64,000 nt of DNA from an uncultured Eubacteriales bacterium (GTDB taxonomy: Bacteria; Bacillota; Clostridia; Oscillospirales; Oscillospiraceae). A model generated the notes under the pieces. The model did not search any database, was not told the origin of the DNA, and worked only from the letters and a program-made list of their open reading frames with translations. The position numbers and the translations under genes are program-made. The DNA lies in NCBI GenBank assembly GCA_900547745.1, contig URHT01000004.1, positions 1 to 64,000 of the forward strand, read 5' to 3'. Within the stretch, counting starts at the first letter, position 1. The number at the start of each line of letters is the position of its first letter. Positions 7,447-15,000 of this stretch are shown here, in pieces.

Positions 7447-7751
7447 TGATGGTGGTGGGGACGATCCGTTTGCAGGGCGGCGTGAGGGCACGCCGCCCTG
7501 CGGAGCAACCCAAATCGCCCGCGCAGGGCCTGCGGGCTTTCGAGGCGCGGGTGGGAAATTCCCGCTTTTTTCGTCATCGGAAACGTTACCGGCCCACGGT
7601 GCGGAGTTTGCAAATAAATGGCGATTTTTAACATATGTGTCAAGTATATTAGCAACATCTGAATTTCTTTTCTGTTTTATTAGCGCCAAATTTATGGAGA
7701 TGGTGTTAACATAGGAGCATCTTTTTTCGACAGTCCGGATGTCGAAAGGAA
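7447..7751 (+). promoter_or_regulatory. Intergenic leader of cstA with several hairpins
   Basis: About 300 nt without a gene. It contains a perfect 13-bp stem (GCAGGGCGGCGTG at 7472-7484 with 7489-7501), a GCGGG / CCCGC stem followed by TTTTTT near 7565, and a possible -10 (TATATT, 7645-7650). At 7725-7747 TTTCGACA pairs with TGTCGAAA, ending exactly at the AAGGAA ribosome site of cstA. I see no known riboswitch. Confidence 0.45.
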
Positions 7752-9269
7752 ATGACTGTAAAGGAGTGTGTTTTTGTGGCATCATTCATCATCGGTCTTG
7801 TCATCCTGATCGGAGGCGCGGCACTGTACGGACGCTTCTGCGAAAAAGTTTTTGGGCCGGATGACCGGAAGACCCCCGCGTACACCAAAGAAGACGGCGT
7901 TGACTTCGTTCCCATGAAGGGCTGGAGGAACAGCCTGATCAACCTGCTGAACATCGCAGGCACCGGCCCCATCATCGGGCCGATCCAGGGCATCCTGTTC
8001 GGGCCCATCGCCTTCATCACCATCCCCATCGGCAACATCATCGGCGGCGCCATGCACGATTATTTCTCCGGCATGATCTGCCTGCGGGACGGCGGCACCC
8101 AGATGCCGGAAATGATCCGGCGCTATTCCACCAAGGGCATCTATAAGTTCTACAACGTGTTCGTGTGCGTGATGCTGCTGCTGGTGGGTGCCGTGTTCAT
8201 CTACACTCCCGGCGACATCGCCGCAACGCAGGTGTTCAACCTCAGCGGCAAGGCCAGCGACCCCACCACCTGGATCATCTACGGCGTGATCTTCCTGTAC
8301 TACCTGATCGCCACCGTGTTCCCCATCGACGCCATCATCGGCAAGATCTACCCCATCTTCGGCGGCATCCTGCTGTTCTCCGCCATCGGCGTGTTCATCG
8401 GCATCTTCGCCAATGGTATGCCCCTGCTGAACATCTGGGACGACTGGTCTGCCCCCGTGCTGGCACTGGGCGACGGCACCTTCACCTATGCTTCCTACTT
8501 TGAGAACGGACACTTCCTGCCCATCTTCTTTGTGACGGTGGCCTGCGGTATTCTGTCCGGCTTCCACTCCACCCAGACCGCTATTATCTCCCGCACCATG
8601 AAGAGCGAGCGTCAGGGCCGCAACACCTTCTACAACATGATGGTGCTGGAGGGCTTCATCGCCATGGTCTGGGCTGCCGGCGCTATGGGCGTGTACAACC
8701 TGGCGCTGCAGGAGCCCAACGCCTCGCTGGCCACCGGCACCGTGGGCGTGGTCTGCAAGTACCTGCTGGGTCATGTGGGCGGCATCATCGCCCTGATCGG
8801 CGTCATCGTGCTGCCCATCACCTCCGGCGATACGGCGCTGCGCGCCCTGCGTCTGAGCCTGTCTGAGACGCTGCACATCGACCAGTCCACCAACGGCAAG
8901 CGCGTCAAGCTGGCGCTGCCCATCTTCGCGCTGGTCATCGCCATCCTGGTGTTCGCCAAGGTCAACAACAACGGCTTCATGATCCTGTGGCGCTACTTCG
9001 CATGGGCCAACCAGACGCTGTCCCTGTTCGCCTTCCTGAGCATCACCGCGTGGATGTTCGAGAACGGCAAGGGCAAGTGGGCGTGGATGCCCATGATCCC
9101 CGGCGGCTTCTACACCTTCATCTGCATCACCTACATCGCCAACGCGCACATCGGCTTCAACATCCCCTGGACGCCGGCCTACATCATCGGCGTGGCCTGC
9201 GCGGCGGCCTATGTGGTGGCCTGCTGCATGTACGGCAAGAAGCGTGCTGCCAAGCTGGCGCTGAAGTAA
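7752..9269 (+). CDS. cstA: CstA-family carbon starvation transporter
   Basis: A 505-residue membrane protein of the short CstA form. It has the family signatures NIAGTGPIIGPIQGILFGP (about residue 67) and SGFHSTQTAIISRTMKSE (about 271), with about 14 to 16 hydrophobic segments along its length. CstA proteins move pyruvate and/or peptides across the cytoplasmic membrane. It follows cysteine desulfidase, which yields pyruvate, so pyruvate is a reasonable cargo; peptides are the alternative. A stem ending at the ribosome site (7725-7747) may modulate translation. A strong terminator follows. Confidence 0.9.
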   Translation: MTVKECVFVASFIIGLVILIGGAALYGRFCEKVFGPDDRKTPAYTKEDGVDFVPMKGWRNSLINLLNIAGTGPIIGPIQGILFGPIAFITIPIGNIIGGAMHDYFSGMICLRDGGTQMPEMIRRYSTKGIYKFYNVFVCVMLLLVGAVFIYTPGDIAATQVFNLSGKASDPTTWIIYGVIFLYYLIATVFPIDAIIGKIYPIFGGILLFSAIGVFIGIFANGMPLLNIWDDWSAPVLALGDGTFTYASYFENGHFLPIFFVTVACGILSGFHSTQTAIISRTMKSERQGRNTFYNMMVLEGFIAMVWAAGAMGVYNLALQEPNASLATGTVGVVCKYLLGHVGGIIALIGVIVLPITSGDTALRALRLSLSETLHIDQSTNGKRVKLALPIFALVIAILVFAKVNNNGFMILWRYFAWANQTLSLFAFLSITAWMFENGKGKWAWMPMIPGGFYTFICITYIANAHIGFNIPWTPAYIIGVACAAAYVVACCMYGKKRAAKLALK

Positions 9270-9297
9270 GCTTTTCCCAAGGCATTTCCGGATAAAG

Positions 9298-9330
9298 AGC
9301 CAGCCCCGTCCGTCGGACGGGGCTGGCTTT
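9298..9330. terminator. Terminator shared by cstA and the convergent gene
   Basis: AGCCAGCCCCGTCCG (9298-9312) pairs perfectly with 9314-9328 and is followed by TTTA. It sits between the convergent cstA and the small membrane-protein gene. Confidence 0.75.
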
Positions 9331-9342
9331 ACGTCTGGGGGA

Positions 9343-9843
9343 TCACGAGAACAGACGGGTGAGACGGGTCATGGGAATCTGGTCGGTGTCGTAGCCGTAG
9401 GTCTTGCCGCCGGGGAAGGTGCAGCGGAAAAACGGCCCTTCCGTCCAGTCGTTGGTGGAGTTCTCCAGCGGCACCTGCCAGATGTCCAGCTTGGTGCCGT
9501 CGCCGTAGTCGACGGTGATGAGGGGCGGATCGGCGGGAGCCGTCCCGGTGCGGCCGGCGCCGGCCATGCTGATGAGCCGCAGCAGATCGCTGAGGTCGTT
9601 GGCATCGGCGGAGACGGCGGCGCCGTCCACGGTGACGGTGAACGCGCCGCTGCCGCGGGCGTGGCGGGTGGCATCGGTGAGGGCGGAGAAGCAGGCGCGG
9701 TATTGCAGCTGGTAGCGGCAGGCCCAGACGCCCAGCGCGATCACCGCCGCAAACACCGCCGCCGCGATGAGCAGGGGCTTGCGCAGGGTCTTTTCCTTTT
9801 TGCGGCCCGGGCCGCTTCGATCCACGGCATCGTACAGTCCCAT
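9343..9843 (-). CDS. Single-span membrane protein of unknown function
   Basis: A 166-residue protein with a short basic cytoplasmic head (GRKKEKTLRK), one transmembrane helix (about residues 24-42, LLIAAAVFAAVIALGVW), and an extracellular domain with no recognised fold. An acidic aromatic C-terminal region ends TDQIPMTRLTRLFS. The ATG at 9843 has AGGAGG 7 nt upstream, which rules out the longer open frame. It lies downstream of the rpsF-ssb-rpsR terminator. I do not recognise the family. Confidence 0.7.
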   Translation of the reverse strand: MGLYDAVDRSGPGRKKEKTLRKPLLIAAAVFAAVIALGVWACRYQLQYRACFSALTDATRHARGSGAFTVTVDGAAVSADANDLSDLLRLISMAGAGRTGTAPADPPLITVDYGDGTKLDIWQVPLENSTNDWTEGPFFRCTFPGGKTYGYDTDQIPMTRLTRLFS

Positions 9844-9902
9844 AGGCGTACCTCCTTTTTGTTGTTGGGTACAGTATAGCAGGCCGGACGGGGGAAAGTC
9901 CA

Positions 9903-9964
9903 GCAACCTCAGGTTGTCAGGCGGCGGTCTTTGCGGAAAATATACGCAACCTCAGGTTGTCAGG
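9903..9964. repeat. Two copies of a 19-bp partly palindromic repeat
   Basis: GCAACCTCAGGTTGTCAGG occurs identically at 9903-9921 and 9946-9964. Each copy contains the dyad CAACCT-C-AGGTTG. The copies lie between the upstream end of the small membrane-protein gene and the ribosomal operon terminator, so they could be tandem protein-binding sites. No known system is recognised. Confidence 0.75.
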
Positions 9965-9965
9965 G

Positions 9966-10001
9966 TAAAAAATAAGACCTGCCGGTCAGGCAGGTCTTAT
10001 T
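9966..10001 (-). terminator. Terminator of the rpsF-ssb-rpsR operon
   Basis: AATAAGACCTGCC (9971-9983) pairs with 9989-10001 across GGTCA. On the minus strand it runs into TTTTTTAC. It lies about 10 nt after the rpsR stop. Confidence 0.9.
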
Positions 10002-10011
10002 CGTTTCCCAA

Positions 10012-10263
10012 TTACTCGGTCACGAAGGGCAGCAGAGCGATCTGACGGGCGCGCTTGATGGCCTCGGTCAGCTGACGCTGATGCATGGCGCAGGTGCCGG
10101 TGGTGCGGCGGGGCAGGATCTTGGAGCGCTCGGAGATGAAGCGGCGCAGCTTGGCAGCGTCCTTGTAATCGATGCACTCGCACTTGTCCACGCAGAACTG
10201 GCAAACCTTCTTGCGGCGCTTGCCGGCGCCGCGGGCGGGTCTATTTTCGCGTTCCATAGCCAT
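10012..10263 (-). CDS. rpsR: 30S ribosomal protein S18
   Basis: An 83-residue protein with the S18 core IDYKDAAKLRRFISERSKILPRR, given here in pieces: IDYKDAAKLRRF then ISERSKILPRR, and RQLTEAIKRARQIALLPF at the end. It carries a cysteine cluster (CQFCVDKCEC), the zinc-binding C+ form. The start at 10263 has AGGAGG 8 nt upstream. It is the last gene of the rpsF-ssb-rpsR operon, a conserved bacterial order. Confidence 0.97.
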   Translation of the reverse strand: MAMERENRPARGAGKRRKKVCQFCVDKCECIDYKDAAKLRRFISERSKILPRRTTGTCAMHQRQLTEAIKRARQIALLPFVTE

Positions 10264-10305
10264 GGAAGTATCCTCCTTTATAAAGTGTCATGTGCCGGGG
10301 GCACA

Positions 10306-10761
10306 TCAGAACGGCAGGTCGCCGTCCTCCTCATCGATCTCGGCAAATCCGGAGGAGCCGCCGCCCACAGGGGCGCTGTATCCGCCGGCGGGCGCGGTGT
10401 AGGCCGGTGCGGAATAGCCGCCCATGTCGCCTGCGCTGTCGCGCTTGGAATCGCCGAAATAGATGTTGTCGGCAACCACCTCCGCGCTGCGGCGGTTGTT
10501 GCCGTCCTTGTCAGTCCAGGGACGGATCTGGAGCCGGCCCTCCACGATGGCCATGCGGCCCTTGGTGAAGTACTTGGCAACGAACTCGGCTGTGGAGCGC
10601 CATGCGACCACATCGATGAAATCCGTCTCCTTCTCGCCGGACTGGGACTTGAAATCACGATCCACAGCCAGCGAAAAGCTGGTGACAGCAGTACCGGACT
10701 GCGTTCTGCGCAGCTCCGGGTCACGGGTCAGACGACCCATGATGAAGATCTTGTTCAGCAT
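10306..10761 (-). CDS. ssb: Single-stranded DNA-binding protein
   Basis: A 151-residue SSB that coats single-stranded DNA during replication and repair. The OB fold begins MLNKIFIMGRLTRDPELR and includes FIDVVAWRSTAEFV and VEGRLQIRPW. A Gly/Ala/Pro/Tyr-rich disordered linker follows. The C-terminal tip EEDGDLPF is the acidic partner-binding tail. It lies between rpsF (12 nt) and rpsR (42 nt) in one operon. Confidence 0.97.
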   Translation of the reverse strand: MLNKIFIMGRLTRDPELRRTQSGTAVTSFSLAVDRDFKSQSGEKETDFIDVVAWRSTAEFVAKYFTKGRMAIVEGRLQIRPWTDKDGNNRRSAEVVADNIYFGDSKRDSAGDMGGYSAPAYTAPAGGYSAPVGGGSSGFAEIDEEDGDLPF

Positions 10762-10773
10762 AGCTGCTCTCCC

Positions 10774-11070
10774 TTACTCGCCCTTGCAGACGATCATGGA
10801 ACGCATAATACCCTCGGTAATGCCCAGGATACGATCCAGCTCCTTGGGGAACTCGGGGCCGCTGGTGAAGCTCATCAGCACATAGTAGCCCTCGGTCTTG
10901 TAGTCGATGGCGTAGGCGAGACGACGCTTGCCCCACTCGTCGACTACCACGTTGGTCGCATGCTGCTCTGCCAGAGTCTGGAACTTTGCCACGGCGGCGG
11001 CAACAGCCTCCTCACCCTGTGCAGGGTCGATGATGTAGACGACCTCGTAGTTGGCGGAAATCTTAGCCAT
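10774..11070 (-). CDS. rpsF: 30S ribosomal protein S6
   Basis: A 98-residue S6. It begins MAKISANYEVVYIIDP and contains WGKRRLAYAIDYKTEGYYVLM and FPKELDRILGITEGIMRSM in the family order (each motif shortened here to its core). The start at 11070 has AAGGAGG upstream. It is first gene of the operon, behind a good promoter. Confidence 0.97.
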   Translation of the reverse strand: MAKISANYEVVYIIDPAQGEEAVAAAVAKFQTLAEQHATNVVVDEWGKRRLAYAIDYKTEGYYVLMSFTSGPEFPKELDRILGITEGIMRSMIVCKGE

Positions 11071-11150
11071 ACTTTTGCACCTCCTTTTGGACAAATGGCC
11101 CTCATTCTCAGATGAGAGCAAGGATATGCCCGCAATACGCGAGCCTATTT

Positions 11151-11178
11151 ATTATACCGGATTTTCCAAGGGAGTCAA
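11151..11178 (-). promoter_or_regulatory. Promoter of the rpsF operon
   Basis: Minus-strand TTGACT (11173-11178), 16-nt spacer, TATAAT (11151-11156), about 80 nt before the rpsF start. Confidence 0.75.
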
Positions 11179-11215
11179 GTGGTTTTTCCGATATTTTTTC
11201 GGTTTTTCCGGGGCT

Positions 11216-11722
11216 TCAGCGGTTTTGCAGGTAGTTTTGCAGGGCTTTGCTCTTTTCCAGCCGCCACAGAAGCAGCAGGCCCAGTCCGTAGCAGGCCACG
11301 AGCTCCCCCGCGCCCACGGTCAGGGCGTTGAAGGCGTAGGCGGGCCAGAAGGCAGCGGATGTGCCGGCCTGCTCGTAGGACAGGACAAGGCCCACCAGCA
11401 CCATGTTGGCCAGCACCGGCGGCAGCGGCGCCAGCCACTTCTTTTTGCAGCGGGCGGTAAGCAGCGCGGCCAGCAGCGTGGCGGCGGAGCCCACCACGAC
11501 ATCCAGAATACCGTAGGGGCTGAGAAGGTTGGCGATCAGGCAGCCCACGCCCAAGCCCCACGCCGTCTCCGGCAGCAGGAAGGGCAGGACGCACAGCGCC
11601 TCGGAAAAGCGGCACTGGATGGGGCCGTAGGTAATGCCGAAGATGGAGCCGAAAATGCTCAGAACGGCATAAGCCGCGCCGACGATGGCGGCGCAGGTCA
11701 GTTGACGGGTATGCAGCTTCAC
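11216..11722 (-). CDS. queT: QueT-family transporter (queuosine-precursor ECF substrate subunit)
   Basis: A 168-residue membrane protein with about five or six helices. The motifs FGITYGPIQCRFSEALCVLPF and NLLSPYGILDVVVGS (cores IQCRFSEAL and SPYGILDVV) identify QueT, an energy-coupling-factor S component proposed to import queuosine precursors. The shared ECF energising module is not in the window. The ATG overlaps the stop of the anti-sigma gene by 4 nt, so it is the last gene of a dus / sigma / anti-sigma / queT operon. No preQ1 riboswitch is seen upstream. Confidence 0.85.
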   Translation of the reverse strand: MKLHTRQLTCAAIVGAAYAVLSIFGSIFGITYGPIQCRFSEALCVLPFLLPETAWGLGVGCLIANLLSPYGILDVVVGSAATLLAALLTARCKKKWLAPLPPVLANMVLVGLVLSYEQAGTSAAFWPAYAFNALTVGAGELVACYGLGLLLLWRLEKSKALQNYLQNR

Positions 11723-12375
11723 GAATCCATATCCTCCTCATAGGTGTACCAGCCGTCGCCGGCGGCGGCAAAGCCCTCCGTCTCCATGGCGGCGGTGAGG
11801 GCGTCATCGGCGGCATTGCCGCCGGCATCGGTGAGCGATGCCTGCACGCGGCCGTCCTCCAGCGCGGTGACGGTGAGTGTGTAGCCCTGCGCCGTCAGGG
11901 TATCGGCGGCGCGGGCAAGGGCGTCGTCCATGGCGGACGGCACGGCGGCGAACTCCACGCTCTGGTAGGGCGCTCTGTCCACGGCGTGGTCATCGGCGCC
12001 GGCGCTGTTCTCCGCGCTGTCGGTATCGGGCAGGCTGCTTTTCTGCTGGCTGTCCTGCCGCGCACCGTCGTCCAGTCCGCCGGCGGACGGCGCGCTCTGC
12101 ATCATCCCGCCGTCACCGGCGGTATCCGCCGCCATGCCACTGGCATTCTTGCTGCCCAGACCGCCGCTGCGCAGCAGCGGGATCAGCGCCGCAGCCACCA
12201 CAAGGCAGGCAGCGGCAGACAGCAGCCAGCGCCGGGCGGGCGAGGGCATCCTTTTCTGCTGGGGCGTCCCGGCCACTCTGGCCATGACGCGGTCTGCGAA
12301 GCCGTCGGGGGGCAGCGCCTCCGACGCCAGCGCTTCGCGTAGCTTCTTATCAAATTCATCGAACATCGGGGTCAT
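11719..12375 (-). CDS. Probable membrane-anchored anti-sigma factor
   Basis: A 218-residue protein: a cytoplasmic N-terminal segment (FDEFDKKLREALASEALP, PDGFADRVMARV), one transmembrane helix (about residues 49-67, WLLSAAACLVVAAALIPLL), then a long extracellular region of low complexity with an acidic end. This is the plan of anti-sigma factors for ECF sigmas, and its ATG overlaps the sigma stop by 4 nt. No zinc-binding HxxxCxxC motif is visible, so it is not a ZAS type. A GGAGGGA site precedes the ATG at 12375. Confidence 0.7.
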   Translation of the reverse strand: MTPMFDEFDKKLREALASEALPPDGFADRVMARVAGTPQQKRMPSPARRWLLSAAACLVVAAALIPLLRSGGLGSKNASGMAADTAGDGGMMQSAPSAGGLDDGARQDSQQKSSLPDTDSAENSAGADDHAVDRAPYQSVEFAAVPSAMDDALARAADTLTAQGYTLTVTALEDGRVQASLTDAGGNAADDALTAAMETEGFAAAGDGWYTYEEDMDS

Positions 12376-12965
12376 CGCTGTCCCTCCTCTCCTGCCGTTT
12401 TGACGGAGGCTGCGGCGGAAAGGTTCCCGCCGCCGGACAAGATCTCCTTCAGTCGGGCTTTGGCCCGGTTGATGCGGGATTTCACCGTGCCCTCGCTGAC
12501 GGCCAGCGCCGCCGCGATCTCGCTGTAATCCAGCTCCTGCATATACCGCAGCAGCAGCACCTGACGGTGCTCCTCCGACAGGGTGGACAGCGCCGCGCGG
12601 ACGGCGGTCTGCGTCTCGCTGCGCTCCGCCAGCTCCTGCGGCGTATCGCCGCCGTCCGGCAGCTCCACGCCCTCCAGATCATCGGTGTCCCGGTGGCGCT
12701 TCTCACGGCGCAGGCAGTCGATGGCGGCGTTGGTGGTCAGGCGGTACAGCCATGTGGAGAGCCGGCTGTCGCCACGGAAGCGGGGCAAGCCCCGCCACGC
12801 GGCCAGAAACGCCTCCTGCGCCGCATCCTCCGCCAGCGCCGCGTCGCCGCTGCACATCCGCAGCGCCAGACGGTACACCGGGGCCTGATACGCCTCCACC
12901 AGCTGGCGGAAGGCATCCTGTTCTCCCTGCCCCGCCCGGCGGAGCAAGTCCTTTTCGTCTATCAT
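12372..12965 (-). CDS. ECF sigma-70 family RNA polymerase sigma factor
   Basis: A 197-residue sigma factor. Region 2 spans about residues 10-80 (DAAQEAFLAAWRGLPRFRGD, STWLYRLTTNAAIDCLRR; cores EDAAQEAFLAAWR and TWLYRLTTN). Region 4 holds the helix-turn-helix (YMQELDYSEIAAALAVSEG, TVKSRINRAKARLKEIL). There is no region 1 or 3, as expected of ECF types. It is translationally coupled to dus upstream and to the anti-sigma gene downstream (both ATGA overlaps). Confidence 0.9.
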   Translation of the reverse strand: MIDEKDLLRRAGQGEQDAFRQLVEAYQAPVYRLALRMCSGDAALAEDAAQEAFLAAWRGLPRFRGDSRLSTWLYRLTTNAAIDCLRREKRHRDTDDLEGVELPDGGDTPQELAERSETQTAVRAALSTLSEEHRQVLLLRYMQELDYSEIAAALAVSEGTVKSRINRAKARLKEILSGGGNLSAAASVKTAGEEGQR

Positions 12966-13930
12966 CGCAAATCCCTCTGCACGCCCGCCGACACGCGGTA
13001 CACATCCTCCAGCGTGTCCATGCGGACGATCTGTTCCTTATAATAATTGGCGTGGCTGACACCCTTGAGATACCAGCAGAGCTGCTTGCGGGCCTCCAGC
13101 ACGGCGATGTGCTCGCCCTTGTCGGCGGCGGCCAGCTCCACCTGGCGCACCGCCGTGGCCCAGCGCTCCGCCAGCGGCGGCAGGGGCGGCACGGGCTGTC
13201 CCGCCAGCGCCGCCTGCGCCTGCGCGAATAGCCACGGGTTGCCGAAGCAGCCCCGGCCGATCATGGCCATGTCGGCCCCGGTGAACGACAGGATGCGGAC
13301 GGCGTCCTCCGCCGTGAACACATCGCCGTTGGCGATGACGGGCACATGCACCGCCTGCTTCACCTCACGGATGGTCGTCCAGTCCGCCTGACCGGCGTAC
13401 ATCTGGGTGCGGGTGCGGCCGTGCACCGTGATGGCGCTGACCCCCGCCTGCTCCAGCATCTTCGCCAGCTCCACGGCGTTGATGCTGCCCTTGTCCCAGC
13501 CCCGGCGCATCTTGACCGTCACCGGTACGGGACTGGCCTTCACCACCGCCTCGGCGATGCGGGCGGCCTTCTCCGGCTCCTTCATCAGGGCGGAGCCGTC
13601 GCCGTTGGCCACCACCTTGCCCACGGGGCAGCCCATGTTGATGTCGATGACCGCCGCGCCGGACACCTCCGCCGCGATGGCGGCGGCCTCGGCCATGCAC
13701 CCGATATCGCTGCCGAAGATCTGGGCGGCGGCGGGGCGCTCGTTGCCCGCCAGCTTCAGAAGGCCGCGGCTCTTTTTGTCCTGATAGCACAGGGCCTTGG
13801 CGCTGACCAGCTCGGTGCAGCTCATGTCGGCGCCCAGCTCCCGGCAGATCTGACGAAACGCCAGATCCGTGACGCCGGCCATGGGGGCCAGATACAGTTT
13901 TCCGGGGATGTCGACGGTTCCGATGTGCAT
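12962..13930 (-). CDS. dus: tRNA-dihydrouridine synthase (DusB-like)
   Basis: A 322-residue FMN-dependent reductase that makes dihydrouridine in tRNA. The N-terminus YLAPMAGVTDLAFRQICREL is the Dus signature, and the catalytic cysteine is Cys101 in NMGCPVGKVVANGDGSALM. VPVTVKMRRGW, ITVHGRTRTQMY, VIANGDV and MIGRGCFGNPW follow in order. The ATG at 13928-13930 has AGGAG upstream. It leads an overlapping operon with the ECF sigma, anti-sigma and queT genes, which links tRNA modification to a signalling module. Confidence 0.93.
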   Translation of the reverse strand: MHIGTVDIPGKLYLAPMAGVTDLAFRQICRELGADMSCTELVSAKALCYQDKKSRGLLKLAGNERPAAAQIFGSDIGCMAEAAAIAAEVSGAAVIDINMGCPVGKVVANGDGSALMKEPEKAARIAEAVVKASPVPVTVKMRRGWDKGSINAVELAKMLEQAGVSAITVHGRTRTQMYAGQADWTTIREVKQAVHVPVIANGDVFTAEDAVRILSFTGADMAMIGRGCFGNPWLFAQAQAALAGQPVPPLPPLAERWATAVRQVELAAADKGEHIAVLEARKQLCWYLKGVSHANYYKEQIVRMDTLEDVYRVSAGVQRDLR

Positions 13931-13976
13931 GGGGATGCTCCTTTTTGTGTTGGTGGGGGCGGCGCTTTGAGAATGT

Positions 13977-14005
13977 ATTGTACCACAAAAAAGCCGGGTT
14001 GACAA
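13977..14005 (-). promoter_or_regulatory. Promoter of the dus-sigma-queT operon
   Basis: Minus-strand TTGTCA (14000-14005), 17-nt spacer, TACAAT (13977-13982), 46 nt before the dus start. Confidence 0.7.
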
Positions 14006-14044
14006 TCCGGTTTGCCCCCCGCGCGAAAAAAGAGAAAAAAGGTG

Positions 14045-14073
14045 TTGACATTCGCTGCGGTACTTGCTATAAT
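14045..14073 (+). promoter_or_regulatory. Consensus promoter of the tRNA pair
   Basis: TTGACA (14045-14050), 17-nt spacer, TATAAT (14068-14073). A perfect consensus sigma-A promoter, 34 nt before tRNA-Asp. Confidence 0.9.
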
Positions 14074-14107
14074 AAGCAAGCTTGAGTTCCAAGACGAAAG
14101 CGCAGAT

Positions 14108-14184
14108 GGCCAAGTAGTTCAGTTGGTTAGAACGCCAGCCTGTCACGCTGGAGGTCGAGGGTTCGAGCCCCTTCTTGGTCGCCA
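14108..14184 (+). tRNA. tRNA-Asp (anticodon GTC)
   Basis: A 77-nt cloverleaf. The acceptor stem is GGCCAAG with CTTGGTC, the anticodon arm CCAGC-CTGTCAC-GCTGG carries GTC, the T arm contains GGTTCGAGCCC, and CCA is encoded at the end. Confidence 0.95.
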
Positions 14185-14189
14185 TATAT

Positions 14190-14264
<75 letters not shown>

Positions 14265-14265
<1 letters not shown>

Positions 14266-14301
14266 AAAAGCATCGAAAACTTCGGCTTTCGGTGCTTTTT
14301 T
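14265..14301 (+). terminator. Terminator of the tRNA operon
   Basis: AAAAAGCATCGAAA pairs with TTTCGGTGCTTTTTT (one G-T pair) across a short loop directly behind the tRNA-Thr CCA end, then T residues. Confidence 0.85.
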
Positions 14302-14330
14302 GTTGCAAAAACGCACTTTTAGGCGCGGGT

Positions 14331-14423
14331 CAAAATGTGGGGCAACCGCCTGACCCACATTTTGCCCCACACGCAGAAATGCGCGGAAAGGGCGAAAGAT
14401 AAGCGGACGGATATTCCGTCCGC
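14331..14423. repeat. Two inverted repeats at the edge of the decayed element
   Basis: CAAAATGTGGG (14331-14341) is repeated inverted as CCCACATTTTG (14354-14364). GCGGACGGA (14403-14411) is repeated inverted at 14415-14423. They lie between tRNA-Thr and the integrase remnant. The first may belong to an attachment or recombinase-binding region; the second may be the terminator of the former integrase gene. Confidence 0.5.
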
Positions 14424-14442
14424 TCATCTCTTTTAGATCAGC

Positions 14443-14572
14443 TTACATCACCTGCGCCATAAAGCTGCCTATGGTTTGTGCGGCCTCGTCTTGCTTCTGG
14501 CGGGTGGCGTGGGTGTAGGTGCGCAGGGTGAAGCCCGCGTCATAGTGGCCCAGCATAGAGGATACGGTTTTA
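14443..14572 (-). pseudogene. C-terminal remnant of a tyrosine recombinase (integrase)
   Basis: The minus strand reads AKTVSSMLGHYDAGFTLRTY then THATRQKQDEAAQTIG and ends at a stop at 14443. This is the C-terminal active-site end of tyrosine integrases of Gram-positive integrative elements (LGH box and the catalytic Tyr in TYTHAT). Homology stops near 14572 and a stop codon follows upstream, so the N-terminal 90 percent is gone. It lies beside tRNA-Thr, a usual integration target. Confidence 0.8.
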
Positions 14573-14698
14573 GCATATCGTCGCTTAGTGCGCCGTCGAA
14601 ATTCAAGTCAGATATTGCATGTTTGATTGGTTAACGATATAATGTTTTTTAAGGCCAGAAATTACTTTCCAAATGGTTAAAAGCTGTAGGAGGGACAT

Positions 14699-14983
14699 AT
14701 GTGCAATAAGGTCAGAATACTTGCCGCCACCATTATTGCATTGCTATTACTGGCAGCTTGCGGTAGCAAAAACGACGGCCCCGAAATCGCGGTTCCTAAA
14801 AGCTCCGGGGATTTTTCGGGTGCAAACTATGAGGATGTCTTTAATGAACTGAGGCGTGCCGGTTTCACCAATATCGACACAGAAGTGCTTCGATAACTGC
14901 TGTGTGGAATTGAAATTCACCGATGGCAGCATGAGTTTATCACTTGATGATGATTGACGAGAACTACGAATGGGTTGACCTTT
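14699..14983 (+). pseudogene. Truncated lipoprotein gene with frameshifted tail
   Basis: An ORF of 65 codons (to 14896) has a lipoprotein signal peptide (IIALLLLAACGS, lipobox LAAC) and then YEDVFNELRRAGFTNID, a motif shared with longer clostridial lipoproteins. It stops early. Further coding traces in other frames follow (ELKFTDGSMSLSLDDD, then DENYEWVDL and a stop at 14983), which suggests a broken reading frame. AGGAGGG precedes the ATG. The region is AT-richer than the chromosome around it, in keeping with acquired DNA. Confidence 0.5.
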
Positions 14984-15000
14984 AGATTGGAGAAATAATT

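Noticed and set aside
7472..7501. Hairpin at 7472-7501 as terminator of cyuA
   Set aside because: A complete terminator with T-run already lies at 7412-7446, and this stem has no T-run.
11723..11760. preQ1 riboswitch in front of queT
   Set aside because: queT begins inside the preceding gene end, so there is no room for a leader, and no preQ1 motif is seen.
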